Shown here: piece by piece, positions 1 through 6,619 of the stretch
How the letters are laid out: each line of letters begins with the position of its first letter
Numbering within the stretch: position 1 is the stretch's first letter
Assembly (NCBI GenBank): GCA_902464485.1
Contig: CABQJJ010000035.1
Coordinates: 1-16,364, forward strand
DNA: 16,364 bases
Origin: an uncultured Collinsella sp.
GTDB taxonomy: Bacteria > Actinomycetota > Coriobacteriia > Coriobacteriales > Coriobacteriaceae
Direction: 5' to 3'
The notes under the pieces: generated by a model
Database searches by the model: none
Told to the model about the DNA's origin: nothing
What the model saw: the letters and a program-made list of their open reading frames with translations, nothing else
Translations under genes and position numbers: made by a program

Positions 1-483
1 GACGTTGGTCTGGCCGTCACCCAAAAGCGCATGGCCCCACTCGATAGTGCGCAAGCCCTCGATGGCCGTGGTAACCGTGACAGCGGGGGTGAGGATGCCG
101 TCGGCGAGCAGCGCCGCGCCGCCGATCATAGCGGGGAGAATCAGCCACGGTGCCACCTTGCGCACGAGACTGAACAGGGCGAAGATGCCGCCTTCGTTGT
201 GGTTATCGGCCTTCATAGCGATTACCACGTACTTGACCGTGGTCACGAGCGTCATGGTCCAGATGACGAGCGAAAGCGCGCCCAGAATCATGTCCTCGCT
301 GACGGTGCCGATGCCGCCGTTGTTGGCGACGATTGATTTCATGGTGTACATAGGGCTCGTGCCGATGTCGCCATAGACGACGCCGAGCGTTACGAGCAGC
401 ATGCCAGCGGAGAGGGGAATGGCTCCGTGCCCGCCCTGACTACGCTGGTCTTGGAGGCTTGCCTCCAGTTTGTTGTGTGCCAC
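1..483 (-). CDS. kup: Kup-family potassium transporter, N-terminal part (partial at window edge)
   Basis: Low-affinity K+ uptake protein of the Kup/HAK/KT family (K+/H+ symport across the inner membrane). The 161 visible residues contain the family signature GVVYGDIGTSPMY in TM1, with the conserved Asp of YGD. TM2 follows (ALSLVIWTMTLVTTVKYVV), then the loop KADNHNEGGIFAL with the conserved EGG, then TM3 with ADGILTPAVTV. The reading frame is open to base 1, so the C-terminal majority lies outside the window. I chose the GTG at 481-483 because AAGGGAG lies five bases upstream. An in-frame ATG at 499-501 has no ribosome binding site. Transcription is leftward. A perfect 11-bp inverted repeat sits just upstream and may control it. 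The family call is very secure; the K+ substrate is inferred from the family. Confidence 0.93.
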   Translation of the reverse strand, partial: MAHNKLEASLQDQRSQGGHGAIPLSAGMLLVTLGVVYGDIGTSPMYTMKSIVANNGGIGTVSEDMILGALSLVIWTMTLVTTVKYVVIAMKADNHNEGGIFALFSLVRKVAPWLILPAMIGGAALLADGILTPAVTVTTAIEGLRTIEWGHALLGDGQTNV

Positions 484-503
484 GTGGACTCCCTTAGACA
501 TTC

Positions 504-528
504 GGTTATCTGTCTAGGACAGATAACC
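504..528 (-). promoter_or_regulatory. Perfect 11-bp inverted repeat upstream of kup
   Basis: GGTTATCTGTC, a three-base spacer, then GACAGATAACC. It ends about 20 bases before the chosen kup GTG and overlaps the region just before its ribosome binding site. It could be a regulator's operator (DNA level) or a 5'UTR hairpin (RNA level). There is no U-run, so a simple terminator is unlikely. Confidence 0.6.
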
Positions 529-583
529 TTTATGCCGTCTTTATACATATAAGAGCAGTTTGGCACATCGGGTTATTTTAGAC

Positions 584-607
584 AATAATCCCCAGCTGAG
601 GATTATT
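584..607 (-). repeat. 24-nt near-perfect palindrome between EamA gene and kup
   Basis: AATAATCC, c, CAGCTG, a, GGATTATT: 11 of 12 pairs match around a CAGCTG centre. It lies 34 bases downstream of the EamA-type permease stop (both genes read leftward). It may be that gene's terminator, although no U-run follows, or an operator for kup. The left arm can alternatively pair with GGTTATT at 571-577, so two exclusive foldings are possible. Confidence 0.45.
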
Positions 608-640
608 TATGTACACAGGTAGCATTCAAAGCAGGGGCTT

Positions 641-1552
641 TTAAGCACGTACTGTCTGGGCGATGCCGGCCTTGGCGCTTGCGCGTTTGCCGGCGAGTTC
701 GCAAAAAATCGCGCCGCCGATGATAAGTGCGGCGCCCATCAGGCGGACCGGTGTTATGGCTTCGCCTAAAAGGACGACGGAGAACACGACGGCCGAAAGC
801 GGCTCGAGGTAGCCGACGACCGCGACGGTCTGGACGGGCAGCTTGGCGACGGCACTAAAGTAGAGCAGGCAACCGATGCCGGTGTTGACGACGCCGAGCA
901 TGACGACGGCGCGCCAATCAATACTGGCGGCGACGCCGGCGAACAGGAATGAGGGGGTGCCCTGCGCGATGAGCGTGAGGACCAGCGCGGTCACAAAGGC
1001 AGCGCTCACCTGGAGCGCGGAGTTCTCGAGGCCTTCGATGTGTGGCGCACCCTTGCTAGCGATGACCATCAGCGCATAGCAAAATGCCGAGGCGATGCCG
1101 CAGGCGATACCCGCAATGGGCATATTGCCGCCGAGGCCTTGGGCCGCGATGAGAAAAGCACCGCAAGCAACGGCGATAAAGCCGGTGATTTTGCCGCCGG
1201 TCAACTTTTCGCCAAAGATGAGCGGGGAGAGCGCCATGACAATGATGGGGCCGCAGTAGTACAGCAGCGAGGATACGCCGACGCCGATCGTCTGGTAGGC
1301 ACGGAACAGAAAAATCCAGCTGGCGCCCAGCGCTGCTCCCGAGAGGAGGAGGGCTGCGGCTTCGCGGGGGCGAGATGGCGCCTGCAACTTATGGCGTTGG
1401 GTGATGGCGAGAATGGTGACAAGCGAGAGTGCGCCCAAAAACGTGCGTAGTAGCACGATATCGGAGCTCGGCAGCGCGATGGCAGCGGCGATGATGCCGT
1501 TGGAGCCAAACAACAGCAATGCTGCTAAGTACGTAAACAGTCCGTTGTTCAT
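641..1552 (-). CDS. EamA/DMT-superfamily permease
   Basis: Inner-membrane transporter of the drug/metabolite transporter superfamily (two EamA repeats, ten predicted TM helices, 303 residues, normal length). Helix 1 begins LFTYLAALLLFGSNGIIAAAIAL. The second EamA repeat ends with the typical YLEPLSAVVFSVVLLGEAITP segment (proline-glutamate pair before the last helices), followed by GAALIIGGAIF. The first repeat shows LSPLIFGEKLT in the matching place. ATG at 1552 is preceded by GAGGGGAT eight bases upstream. The gene diverges from a LysR-type regulator 118 bases away, an arrangement in which the regulator usually controls the exporter. The substrate cannot be read from sequence; amino acid or metabolite efflux is the usual guess. 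Confidence 0.9.
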   Translation of the reverse strand: MNNGLFTYLAALLLFGSNGIIAAAIALPSSDIVLLRTFLGALSLVTILAITQRHKLQAPSRPREAAALLLSGAALGASWIFLFRAYQTIGVGVSSLLYYCGPIIVMALSPLIFGEKLTGGKITGFIAVACGAFLIAAQGLGGNMPIAGIACGIASAFCYALMVIASKGAPHIEGLENSALQVSAAFVTALVLTLIAQGTPSFLFAGVAASIDWRAVVMLGVVNTGIGCLLYFSAVAKLPVQTVAVVGYLEPLSAVVFSVVLLGEAITPVRLMGAALIIGGAIFCELAGKRASAKAGIAQTVRA

Positions 1553-1582
1553 GCGCTGACATCCCCTCTATATCCGAGCATG

Positions 1583-1597
1583 TTCACTATGGGTGAA
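1583..1597. promoter_or_regulatory. LysR-type operator (T-N11-A box) between lysR and the permease
   Basis: TTCAC, five bases, GTGAA forms a dyad (GTTCAC/GTGAAC at 1582-1598). It includes the classical T-N11-A spacing (T1584, A1596). It lies between two divergent genes and just upstream of the lysR -10 box, as expected for autoregulation plus control of the permease. Confidence 0.65.
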
Positions 1598-1619
1598 CTG
1601 GCTTTAGAAGAAAAGCGAA

Positions 1620-1625
1620 TATAAT
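1620..1625 (+). promoter_or_regulatory. Putative -10 box of the lysR gene
   Basis: A perfect TATAAT about 46 bases before the lysR start. The -35 region (about 1597-1602, actggc) is poor and overlaps the edge of the LysR box, which fits regulator-dependent or repressed transcription. Confidence 0.5.
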
Positions 1626-1670
1626 GCATGGAAAACGTGACAAAAACTCATGCAAAGGTGGAGGCGTGTC

Positions 1671-2528
1671 GTGGAAACGAATATTCAGAAGATGCAGGTG
1701 CTGCTCGAGACCGTGCGCGCCGGAAGCTTTACGCGTGCTGCCGAGCGCCTGAACTATTCGCAGTCGGGCGTGAGCCGCATGGTGGGCGACCTTGAGGCAG
1801 ACTGGGGTTTTAAGGTGCTTGATCGCAGCCGCGAGGGCGTGGTGCTTTCTGCCGACGGGCGGCAAGTTATGCCGGCAGTCGAGGCGTTATGCGAGGAGTT
1901 TGGCCGCCTGCAGCGACGGGTGGATGAGATGCGTGGGCTCATGCGTGGCAAGATCTGTATCGGTACGTTTTCAAGTGTGGCGACCCATGTACTGCCGCCG
2001 GTGATCGCGCGCTTTCGCGCCGATCACCCGGACGTCGATTATGAGTTGCTGATGGGCGATTACTCAGAGATTGAACAATGGGTGGATGAGGGTCGTTGTG
2101 ACCTGGGTTTTATCCCGCGTGAGCCACGCGGCGCCGGCATGGCGTCGCGGTTTTTAGTGCACGACGAGTTGATGACGGTAGTGCCGGCAGATTCTTTGCT
2201 TGCCACCGCGGAGGTCGTTTCCCTTGCCGATTTGGCCAACGAGCAGTTTATTCTGCTGGAACGAGGTACCGATGACGAGATTACGCCGCTGTTCCGTCGG
2301 GCGGGGCTGACGGTGCGCTCCAAGCTGTCGACCTGGGATGACTATGCGATTATGGCTATGGTCGAGGACGGCTTGGGTGTGAGCATTCTTCCTGCGCTCA
2401 TCTTGCGCCGCTGCCAGTTCGATGTCGCCGTGCGCCCGCTCGAGGGACGTCCTCATCGGCAGATCAACGCCATATACCGCACCGCTGACGTTTCGCTTGC
2501 GGCGGCTCGTTTCCTTGAATATCTCTAA
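1671..2528 (+). CDS. LysR-family transcriptional regulator
   Basis: 285-residue LysR-type regulator. The N-terminal winged helix (residues about 5-62) shows MQVLLETVRAGSFTRAAERL, then SQSGVSRMVGDLE and the GFKVLDRSREGVVLSADG wing. The effector-binding domain starts near GKICIGTFSSVATHVLPPV and runs through DLGFIPREP and MVEDGLGVSILPAL. I chose GTG at 1671 because AGGTGGAGG at 1656-1664 sits six bases upstream. An upstream in-frame ATG at 1650 would place the ribosome binding site inside the gene. The gene is divergent from the EamA-type permease, with a T-N11-A box between them. It probably controls that permease in response to an unknown ligand. Confidence 0.92.
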   Translation: METNIQKMQVLLETVRAGSFTRAAERLNYSQSGVSRMVGDLEADWGFKVLDRSREGVVLSADGRQVMPAVEALCEEFGRLQRRVDEMRGLMRGKICIGTFSSVATHVLPPVIARFRADHPDVDYELLMGDYSEIEQWVDEGRCDLGFIPREPRGAGMASRFLVHDELMTVVPADSLLATAEVVSLADLANEQFILLERGTDDEITPLFRRAGLTVRSKLSTWDDYAIMAMVEDGLGVSILPALILRRCQFDVAVRPLEGRPHRQINAIYRTADVSLAAARFLEYL

Positions 2529-2587
2529 AAGCGCGTACCTGTTGTCCACTTTGGGACGATTCTCGGGGTTCGGTACATTTTCTTGTG

Positions 2588-2670
2588 AAATTGAACTTCC
2601 GGATAATGCGCCGCGCTATACTGCTGCCTAAATTGAACTCAGGTTCAATTCGTGTTCTATAAATTGAACT
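2588..2670 (+). promoter_or_regulatory. Cluster of AAATTGAACT operators upstream of the XRE-aminotransferase gene
   Basis: AAATTGAACT occurs at 2588, 2630 and 2661 on the same strand. The second copy also forms an inverted repeat with GTTCAATT (2631-2650, spacer TCAG). Start-to-start spacings of 42 and 31 bases are close to four and three helical turns, so bound proteins would face the same side. A possible -10 box TATACT (2617-2622) lies between copies 1 and 2. The obvious candidate binder is the XRE domain encoded just downstream. Confidence 0.6.
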
Positions 2671-2690
2671 TTGCCAGCAAGGAGGTTCTA

Positions 2691-4211
2691 GTGGCCCAAG
2701 AGACGTTTAGCGATCGCCTGCGACAGGCTTTGTCCGATCGCGACGTTCGCCAGTCGGACGTAATCCGCGCATCGGAGATGCTCGGCAAAAAACTCGGCAA
2801 GAGTCAGATGAGCCAATATGTGAGCGGCAAGACGATTCCGCGGCGCGATGTGGCAGAGCTGCTCGCCCGTATTTTGGAGGTCGATGTTACCTGGCTGCTT
2901 GCCGGTGACGCCGACCAAGGCGAGGCATCATCGCCCAACAACGTTTCCAAGCCCGAACCCCATCCCTCAGCTCAAATTCCAAGGAGCACCACCATGCGTA
3001 CTTTTTCTAAATCCACCAAGCTCGAGAACGTCCTGTATGACGTGCGCGGTCCCGTCGTCGACGAGGCCGCCCGTATGGAGGACGAGGGCGAGCGTATTCT
3101 CAAGCTCAATATCGGCAACCCGGCGCCCTTCGGTTTCCGCACGCCCGATGAGGTCATTAAGGACATGCGCCAGCAGCTGCCCGACTGCGAAGGCTATTCC
3201 AACTCGCGCGGCCTGTTCTCTGCGCGCAAGGCAATCATGCAGTACTCGCAGATCAAGGGCCTGCCCAATGTTCAGATGGAGCACATCTACACGGGCAACG
3301 GCGTGTCCGAACTCATTCAGCTTTCGATGAACGCGCTGCTCGACAATGGCGACGAGATTCTGATCCCCAGCCCCGACTATCCGCTCTGGACGGCGTGCGC
3401 AACCCTTGCCGGCGGTCATCCCGTGCACTATCTGTGCGACGAGCAGGCCGATTGGTATCCCGACCTGGAGGATATGGAGTCCAAGATCACGAGCGCGACC
3501 AAGGCCCTCGTCATCATCAACCCCAACAACCCCACGGGATCGGTCTACCCGCGCGAGGTGCTTGAGGGCATCGTCGAGGTTGCGCGCAGGCACCAGCTCA
3601 TGATCTTTGCCGATGAGATCTACGACCGTCTGTGCATGGATGGCTACGAGCACGTCTCGATTGCCTCGCTCGCTCCCGATCTGCCTTGCATTACGTTTAG
3701 TGGCCTGTCCAAGTCGCATATGATCGCGGGCTATCGCATTGGCTGGATGGTGCTTTCGGGCAACCAGCGCTGTATGAGCGACTTTATTATGGGCATCAAC
3801 ATGCTCTCTAACATGCGGCTGTGCTCCAACGTGCCGGCTCAGTCGATCGTCCAGACGGCGCTCGGCGGCCATCAGTCGGTTAACGACTACATCCGACCCG
3901 GCGGTCGTGTCTACGAGCAGCGCAACTTTGTGTATGAGGCACTCAGCAAGATCGATGGCATCTCGGTGGTCAAGCCGCGCGCGGCGTTCTATATCTTCCC
4001 CAAGATGGATGTGAAGAAGTTCAACATCACCGATGACGAGCAGTTTGCCCTCGATCTGCTGCACGAGAAGAAGATCCTGATCACGCGTGGCGGCGGCTTT
4101 AACTGGGCCGAGCCCGACCACTTCCGCATCGTGTATCTGCCGCGCATGGAAGTGCTCAAAGAGTCGCTCGAAGATCTCGCCGACTTCTTCGATCACTACC
4201 GCCAGAATTAA
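2691..4211 (+). CDS. XRE helix-turn-helix domain fused to AlaA-type PLP aminotransferase
   Basis: 506 residues from GTG 2691, which has AAGGAGGT four bases upstream. A longer GTG at 2652 has no such site. Residues 1-80 are an XRE/Cro-like helix-turn-helix (ETFSDRLRQALSDRDVRQ, KSQMSQYVSGKTIPRRD, LAEVD-like end). A Ser/Pro-rich linker follows (about 81-101). From residue 102 on, it is a full-length class I aminotransferase closely resembling E. coli AlaA. Shared segments include KLENV, GPVV-EA, LNIGNPAPFGF, NGVSELI, PDYPLWTA, INPNNPTG, ADEIYD and GLSK. The lysine of GLSKSHMIAGYR is the PLP lysine (341 in the fusion, 240 in the stand-alone form, as in E. coli). Expected reaction: pyruvate/glutamate to alanine/2-oxoglutarate. 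Tandem stops TAA TAG end the gene. Upstream TTGAAC operators suggest autoregulation. Confidence 0.88.
   Translation: MAQETFSDRLRQALSDRDVRQSDVIRASEMLGKKLGKSQMSQYVSGKTIPRRDVAELLARILEVDVTWLLAGDADQGEASSPNNVSKPEPHPSAQIPRSTTMRTFSKSTKLENVLYDVRGPVVDEAARMEDEGERILKLNIGNPAPFGFRTPDEVIKDMRQQLPDCEGYSNSRGLFSARKAIMQYSQIKGLPNVQMEHIYTGNGVSELIQLSMNALLDNGDEILIPSPDYPLWTACATLAGGHPVHYLCDEQADWYPDLEDMESKITSATKALVIINPNNPTGSVYPREVLEGIVEVARRHQLMIFADEIYDRLCMDGYEHVSIASLAPDLPCITFSGLSKSHMIAGYRIGWMVLSGNQRCMSDFIMGINMLSNMRLCSNVPAQSIVQTALGGHQSVNDYIRPGGRVYEQRNFVYEALSKIDGISVVKPRAAFYIFPKMDVKKFNITDDEQFALDLLHEKKILITRGGGFNWAEPDHFRIVYLPRMEVLKESLEDLADFFDHYRQN
2981..2996 (+). promoter_or_regulatory. alaA: Internal ribosome binding site and in-frame ATG for stand-alone AlaA
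   Basis: AAGGAG at 2981-2986, seven bases, then ATG at 2994, in frame with the upstream HTH domain. Initiation here would give a 405-residue protein beginning MRTFSKSTKLENV, aligned with the natural N-terminus of E. coli AlaA (MSPIEKSSKLENV, recalled from memory). The gene may therefore yield both an HTH-aminotransferase fusion and the enzyme alone. Confidence 0.65.
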
Positions 4212-4215
4212 TAGT

Positions 4216-4361
4216 TCCGCCGTTCTACCGAACGGCGGACCGCTTGACGCTGCGCGAGCCGCATTCACGCCAATCTGACGTTCAATTTCGAGGGCGCGAC
4301 CAGAAGGTCAGCGCCCTCTCATTTCACGTCACCTTGGCGCAAATGCGGCTCGCTCGCTGTC
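4216..4361 (+). ncRNA. Structured intergenic RNA-like element, copy A
   Basis: About 146 nt starting four bases after the aminotransferase stop. A hairpin TCCGCCGTTC/GAACGGCGGA with loop TACC (4216-4239) comes first, then GACGCTGC. A long outer stem pairs GCGAGCCGCATT (4254-4265) with AATGCGGCTCGC (4342-4353) and continues as CGCCAA/TTGGCG. An inner hairpin AGGGCGC/GCGCCCT (4291-4317) is capped by GACC-AGAA-GGTC. It ends with CGCTGTC. Copy B (7536-7683) has the same loops, spacing and single-stranded blocks but different stem sequences. I cannot name the family. A lineage RNA motif such as Collinsella-1, or a mobile palindromic element, is possible. Confidence 0.6.
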
Positions 4362-4403
4362 GTGTGCTCAGCCTGCGTCGTTACCATGGTCCATTAGGGA
4401 CGG

Positions 4404-4424
4404 AGGAAAACAGATCATTTTCCT
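4404..4424. repeat. Small palindrome after element A, REP-like or def terminator
   Basis: AGGAAAA, seven bases, TTTTCCT, preceded by GGGACGG. It lies between the 3' ends of the aminotransferase and deformylase-like genes, so it may serve as a terminator for the leftward gene. The GGGACGG context resembles short dispersed repeats I associate with this lineage, but only genome-wide counting can show that. Confidence 0.35.
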
Positions 4425-4436
4425 TGACTCGCGGAA

Positions 4437-4847
4437 CTATATAACGACGCCGTTGCAGTGGTCGATTTCGTGCTGGATGATCTCGGCGGTGTAGCCCGAG
4501 AAGTTTTTGATGCGGTGGACGAAGTTCTCGTCCAAATACTCAACCTTAATGCGGCGATAGCGGGTGCAGGGACGCTCGCCGGTCAGCGAGAGGCAGCCTT
4601 CGCTCGTCTGATAGGCATTGACCTGCTCAAGAATTTGAGGGTTGTACATCAGGAGCGCCCTGTTGCCGTCTTTTACGCAGATGATGCGTTTGCGCACGCC
4701 AATCATGTTGGCGGCGAGGCCCACGCACTCGCACTCGTGCTCGTTCAGGGTATCCAGGAGGTCCTGCCCGGTCGCGGCGTCGTCGGGTCCCGCGTCTTCG
4801 GAAGGTAGGCGCAAAAAGAACTCGGATTTCATGATGGGCTTAATCAT
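4437..4847 (-). CDS. Peptide-deformylase-like protein with altered motif 1
   Basis: 136 residues from ATG 4847, with GAGGAG seven bases upstream; longer in-frame starts lack such a site. Peptide deformylases remove the formyl group from nascent N-terminal methionine using a metal held by Cys and two His. Motif 2 (EGCLS, Cys85) and motif 3 (HEIDH, His126, Glu127, His130) are intact. Motif 1 reads GLAANM instead of GLAAxQ, so the oxyanion-stabilising Gln is Met48. The protein is also shorter than the usual 150-180 residues and ends right after the HEIDH helix. It is probably a divergent paralogue with changed substrate or low activity. The main deformylase would then be elsewhere in the genome. 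The gene is divergent from the MFS transporter. Confidence 0.85.
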   Translation of the reverse strand: MIKPIMKSEFFLRLPSEDAGPDDAATGQDLLDTLNEHECECVGLAANMIGVRKRIICVKDGNRALLMYNPQILEQVNAYQTSEGCLSLTGERPCTRYRRIKVEYLDENFVHRIKNFSGYTAEIIQHEIDHCNGVVI

Positions 4848-4977
4848 GGCGGGCTCCTCATGTCTTATGCTTTCGTGGACTTTTAATAATAGCGCGGAAG
4901 GAAAGCTGTGCGTCCGCGTTACAATCTTTCGACGTTGGACCATGTTGTCAGGCTCGTCGCGTACGGCGTCTGGCGTA

Positions 4978-5006
4978 AGTCTAGGGCTCATTTTTCGCCC
5001 TGGACT
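4978..5006 (+). promoter_or_regulatory. Leader hairpin upstream of the MFS gene
   Basis: AGTCTAGGGC, nine bases (tcatttttc), GCCCTGGACT: a 10-bp stem with one G-U pair, about 45 bases before the MFS start. A TACAAT (4920-4925) upstream could be the -10 box. The hairpin would then lie in the 5'UTR and may act in attenuation. The rest of 4848-5051 shows nothing else recognisable. Confidence 0.35.
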
Positions 5007-5051
5007 GTTCCTCTGGGGCGATGCACTGTCGTTCCAAGAGGAAGGAAATGC

Positions 5052-6467
5052 ATGGGGAGCAAATCTCAGCAACAAGTTCAAGTAACGTCATCGGCCACTG
5101 CGGCAATTCTCGTCGTTATGTATATCGCAGCCTTTGTTGCCGCGTTTAACGAGAACATCATTAACGTGGCGTTGCACGACATTATGGCAGCCTTTTCGGT
5201 GAGTGCCACCACGGCGCAGTGGCTCGTTTCGGGCTACATGATCGTGACGTCGATCTTTACGGCCATCAGGGCCTTCCTGTCCGGCCGTTTCTCGACGCGC
5301 AAGCTGCTGTTTTTCGCATGCGGATGCATGGTCGCCGGCGAAGTCCTGTGCCTGGTCGCTCCGTCGTTTAGCGTTTTGCTGCCAAGTCGTATTTTGCAGG
5401 CTGCGGGATCGGGCATCTTGTTCCCGCTCATGATGAACGTGGTGCTGTCTTGCGCCTCGCGCGAGAAGCTCGGTCTGTATCTGAGCCTGGGCGGTGCCTG
5501 CATTACGCTGGGGCCGGCGTTTGGACCTGTGATCAGTGGTCTTATGTGCACGTTGTTTGGCTGGAGGGCGGTGTTCGTAGTGCCGCTGGTGGGCGGTGTC
5601 GTGGTCGCCGCGGCGGCAGCAAAGCTCGTTCGAAATGTTGGAGAGCGCTCGAACACTACGCTTGATATTCTGTCGGTTGCTTTGCTTGCGGCCGGCATCA
5701 CGGCGTTTGTATATTCCGTTGGCGAGTTCTCGACCAATGTGATGGCCGGTATCGTGACGCTTCTCGCCGCCGTTGTGCTGCTCGGCCTCTTTACGGCCCG
5801 TCAGCTCAAGCTCGAGAACCCGGTGCTCAACGTGCGCCCCATGGCGAGCGTTCGTTTTTGGCCTGCGTGCATGCTCGTGGTGGTGTCGATGATGACAACG
5901 TTCTCGATGAGCGTTTTGTTGCCGCTCTATTTTGAGGGCGCATACGGCATGACCGCACTTGTTGCGGGCCTGCTCATTTTGCCGGCGATTGCCTGCAACG
6001 CCGTGATCTCGATTGTGGGCGGACGCGTGATGGACGCCCGTGGCGCATGGCCGCTGCTGCCGGTCGGCTTTGCCCTGATTGCCGTGGGGCAGATCGCAAT
6101 CTCAGTGACGGCGGCAAGTATGAACATCGGCGTCGTCGTGGCGCTGACCGTTGTGGTGTATGCCGGAGTCGGTTTGGTGCTGAGCCCCTCGCAGACGGTC
6201 GGCTTGGAGACGCTGCCTGCCGCTGAGCATCCTCACGGAACGGCATTGCTCAACACGTGGAACATGATTGCCGCATCGTTTGGTCCGTCGCTGTTTATCG
6301 GCCTGCTCTCGAGTTCTGCGGCGACTGCCGGCGCCGCTGGCGCTGCGACCGACGTTGCCCAGGCGATTGGATTTGCAGCTGCCGTACGTGTGGCGGCTGT
6401 AATTGCCGTGGTCGGGTTCGCGACGTCGCTGGTGTACGCTCGTCGCGAGTCGCACATGTCGCATTAA
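5052..6467 (+). CDS. MFS transporter, DHA2-type (14 TM) drug/metabolite exporter
   Basis: 471 residues from ATG 5052, with AGGAAGG six bases upstream. The frame is open further upstream (to 4908), but that part is not membrane-like and has no ribosome binding site. About fourteen hydrophobic segments are visible, as in the DHA2 family of proton-driven multidrug exporters. Family marks are NIINVALHDI in TM1, AQWLVSGYMI in TM2, the SGRFSTRKL loop, SRILQAAGSGILFPL, and the GPAFGPVISG motif C typical of antiporters. The substrate is unknown. Its only close neighbour is the divergent deformylase-like gene, and the two may share a regulatory region. No local regulator gene is evident. Confidence 0.9.
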   Translation: MGSKSQQQVQVTSSATAAILVVMYIAAFVAAFNENIINVALHDIMAAFSVSATTAQWLVSGYMIVTSIFTAIRAFLSGRFSTRKLLFFACGCMVAGEVLCLVAPSFSVLLPSRILQAAGSGILFPLMMNVVLSCASREKLGLYLSLGGACITLGPAFGPVISGLMCTLFGWRAVFVVPLVGGVVVAAAAAKLVRNVGERSNTTLDILSVALLAAGITAFVYSVGEFSTNVMAGIVTLLAAVVLLGLFTARQLKLENPVLNVRPMASVRFWPACMLVVVSMMTTFSMSVLLPLYFEGAYGMTALVAGLLILPAIACNAVISIVGGRVMDARGAWPLLPVGFALIAVGQIAISVTAASMNIGVVVALTVVVYAGVGLVLSPSQTVGLETLPAAEHPHGTALLNTWNMIAASFGPSLFIGLLSSSAATAGAAGAATDVAQAIGFAAAVRVAAVIAVVGFATSLVYARRESHMSH

Positions 6468-6527
6468 TGTGTGCACATAGATTCTGCAGCTAGATTGGAT
6501 GGCGACACCATAAACTAATGGACGTTT

Positions 6528-6605
6528 TGCCGAGAGGCATGAATGTTTAAAGCGCAAAGAGTGCGCGACGGGCCCCGCGAATGGGGCGATGATGCCCGAG
6601 AGGGC
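6528..6605 (+). promoter_or_regulatory. Four-hairpin 5' leader of the RGG-protein gene
   Basis: Consecutive small hairpins occupy the leader. TGCC-GAGA-GGCA (6528-6539) and GCGCA-aagag-TGCGC (6552-6566) come first. GCCCC-gcgaat-GGGGC (6572-6587) and GCCC-GAGA-GGGC (6594-6605) follow. The outer two carry GAGA (GNRA-class) tetraloops. The last ends four bases before the AAGGAG ribosome binding site. The arrangement suggests a structured, possibly autoregulatory leader. The remainder of 6468-6527 shows no clear promoter. Confidence 0.45.
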
Positions 6606-6619
6606 CAAGAAGGAGTCTC

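Noticed and set aside
5..376. + strand frames at the left edge
   Set aside because: The - strand encodes an unambiguous Kup signature across the same bases.
501..640. ydaO-type c-di-AMP riboswitch before kup
   Set aside because: Region is too short and I cannot find the conserved core; only simple palindromes are visible.
2967..4268. Long - strand open frame opposite the aminotransferase
   Set aside because: Antisense shadow of a GC-rich, codon-biased gene; no ribosome binding site or recognisable domain.
4908..5051. N-terminal extension of the MFS transporter
   Set aside because: The extension is not membrane-like and lacks a ribosome binding site, whereas ATG 5052 has a strong one; the region also holds a leader hairpin.
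4848..5081. N-terminal extension of the deformylase-like protein
   Set aside because: Extension is non-homologous, and the GAGGAG site fits ATG 4847.
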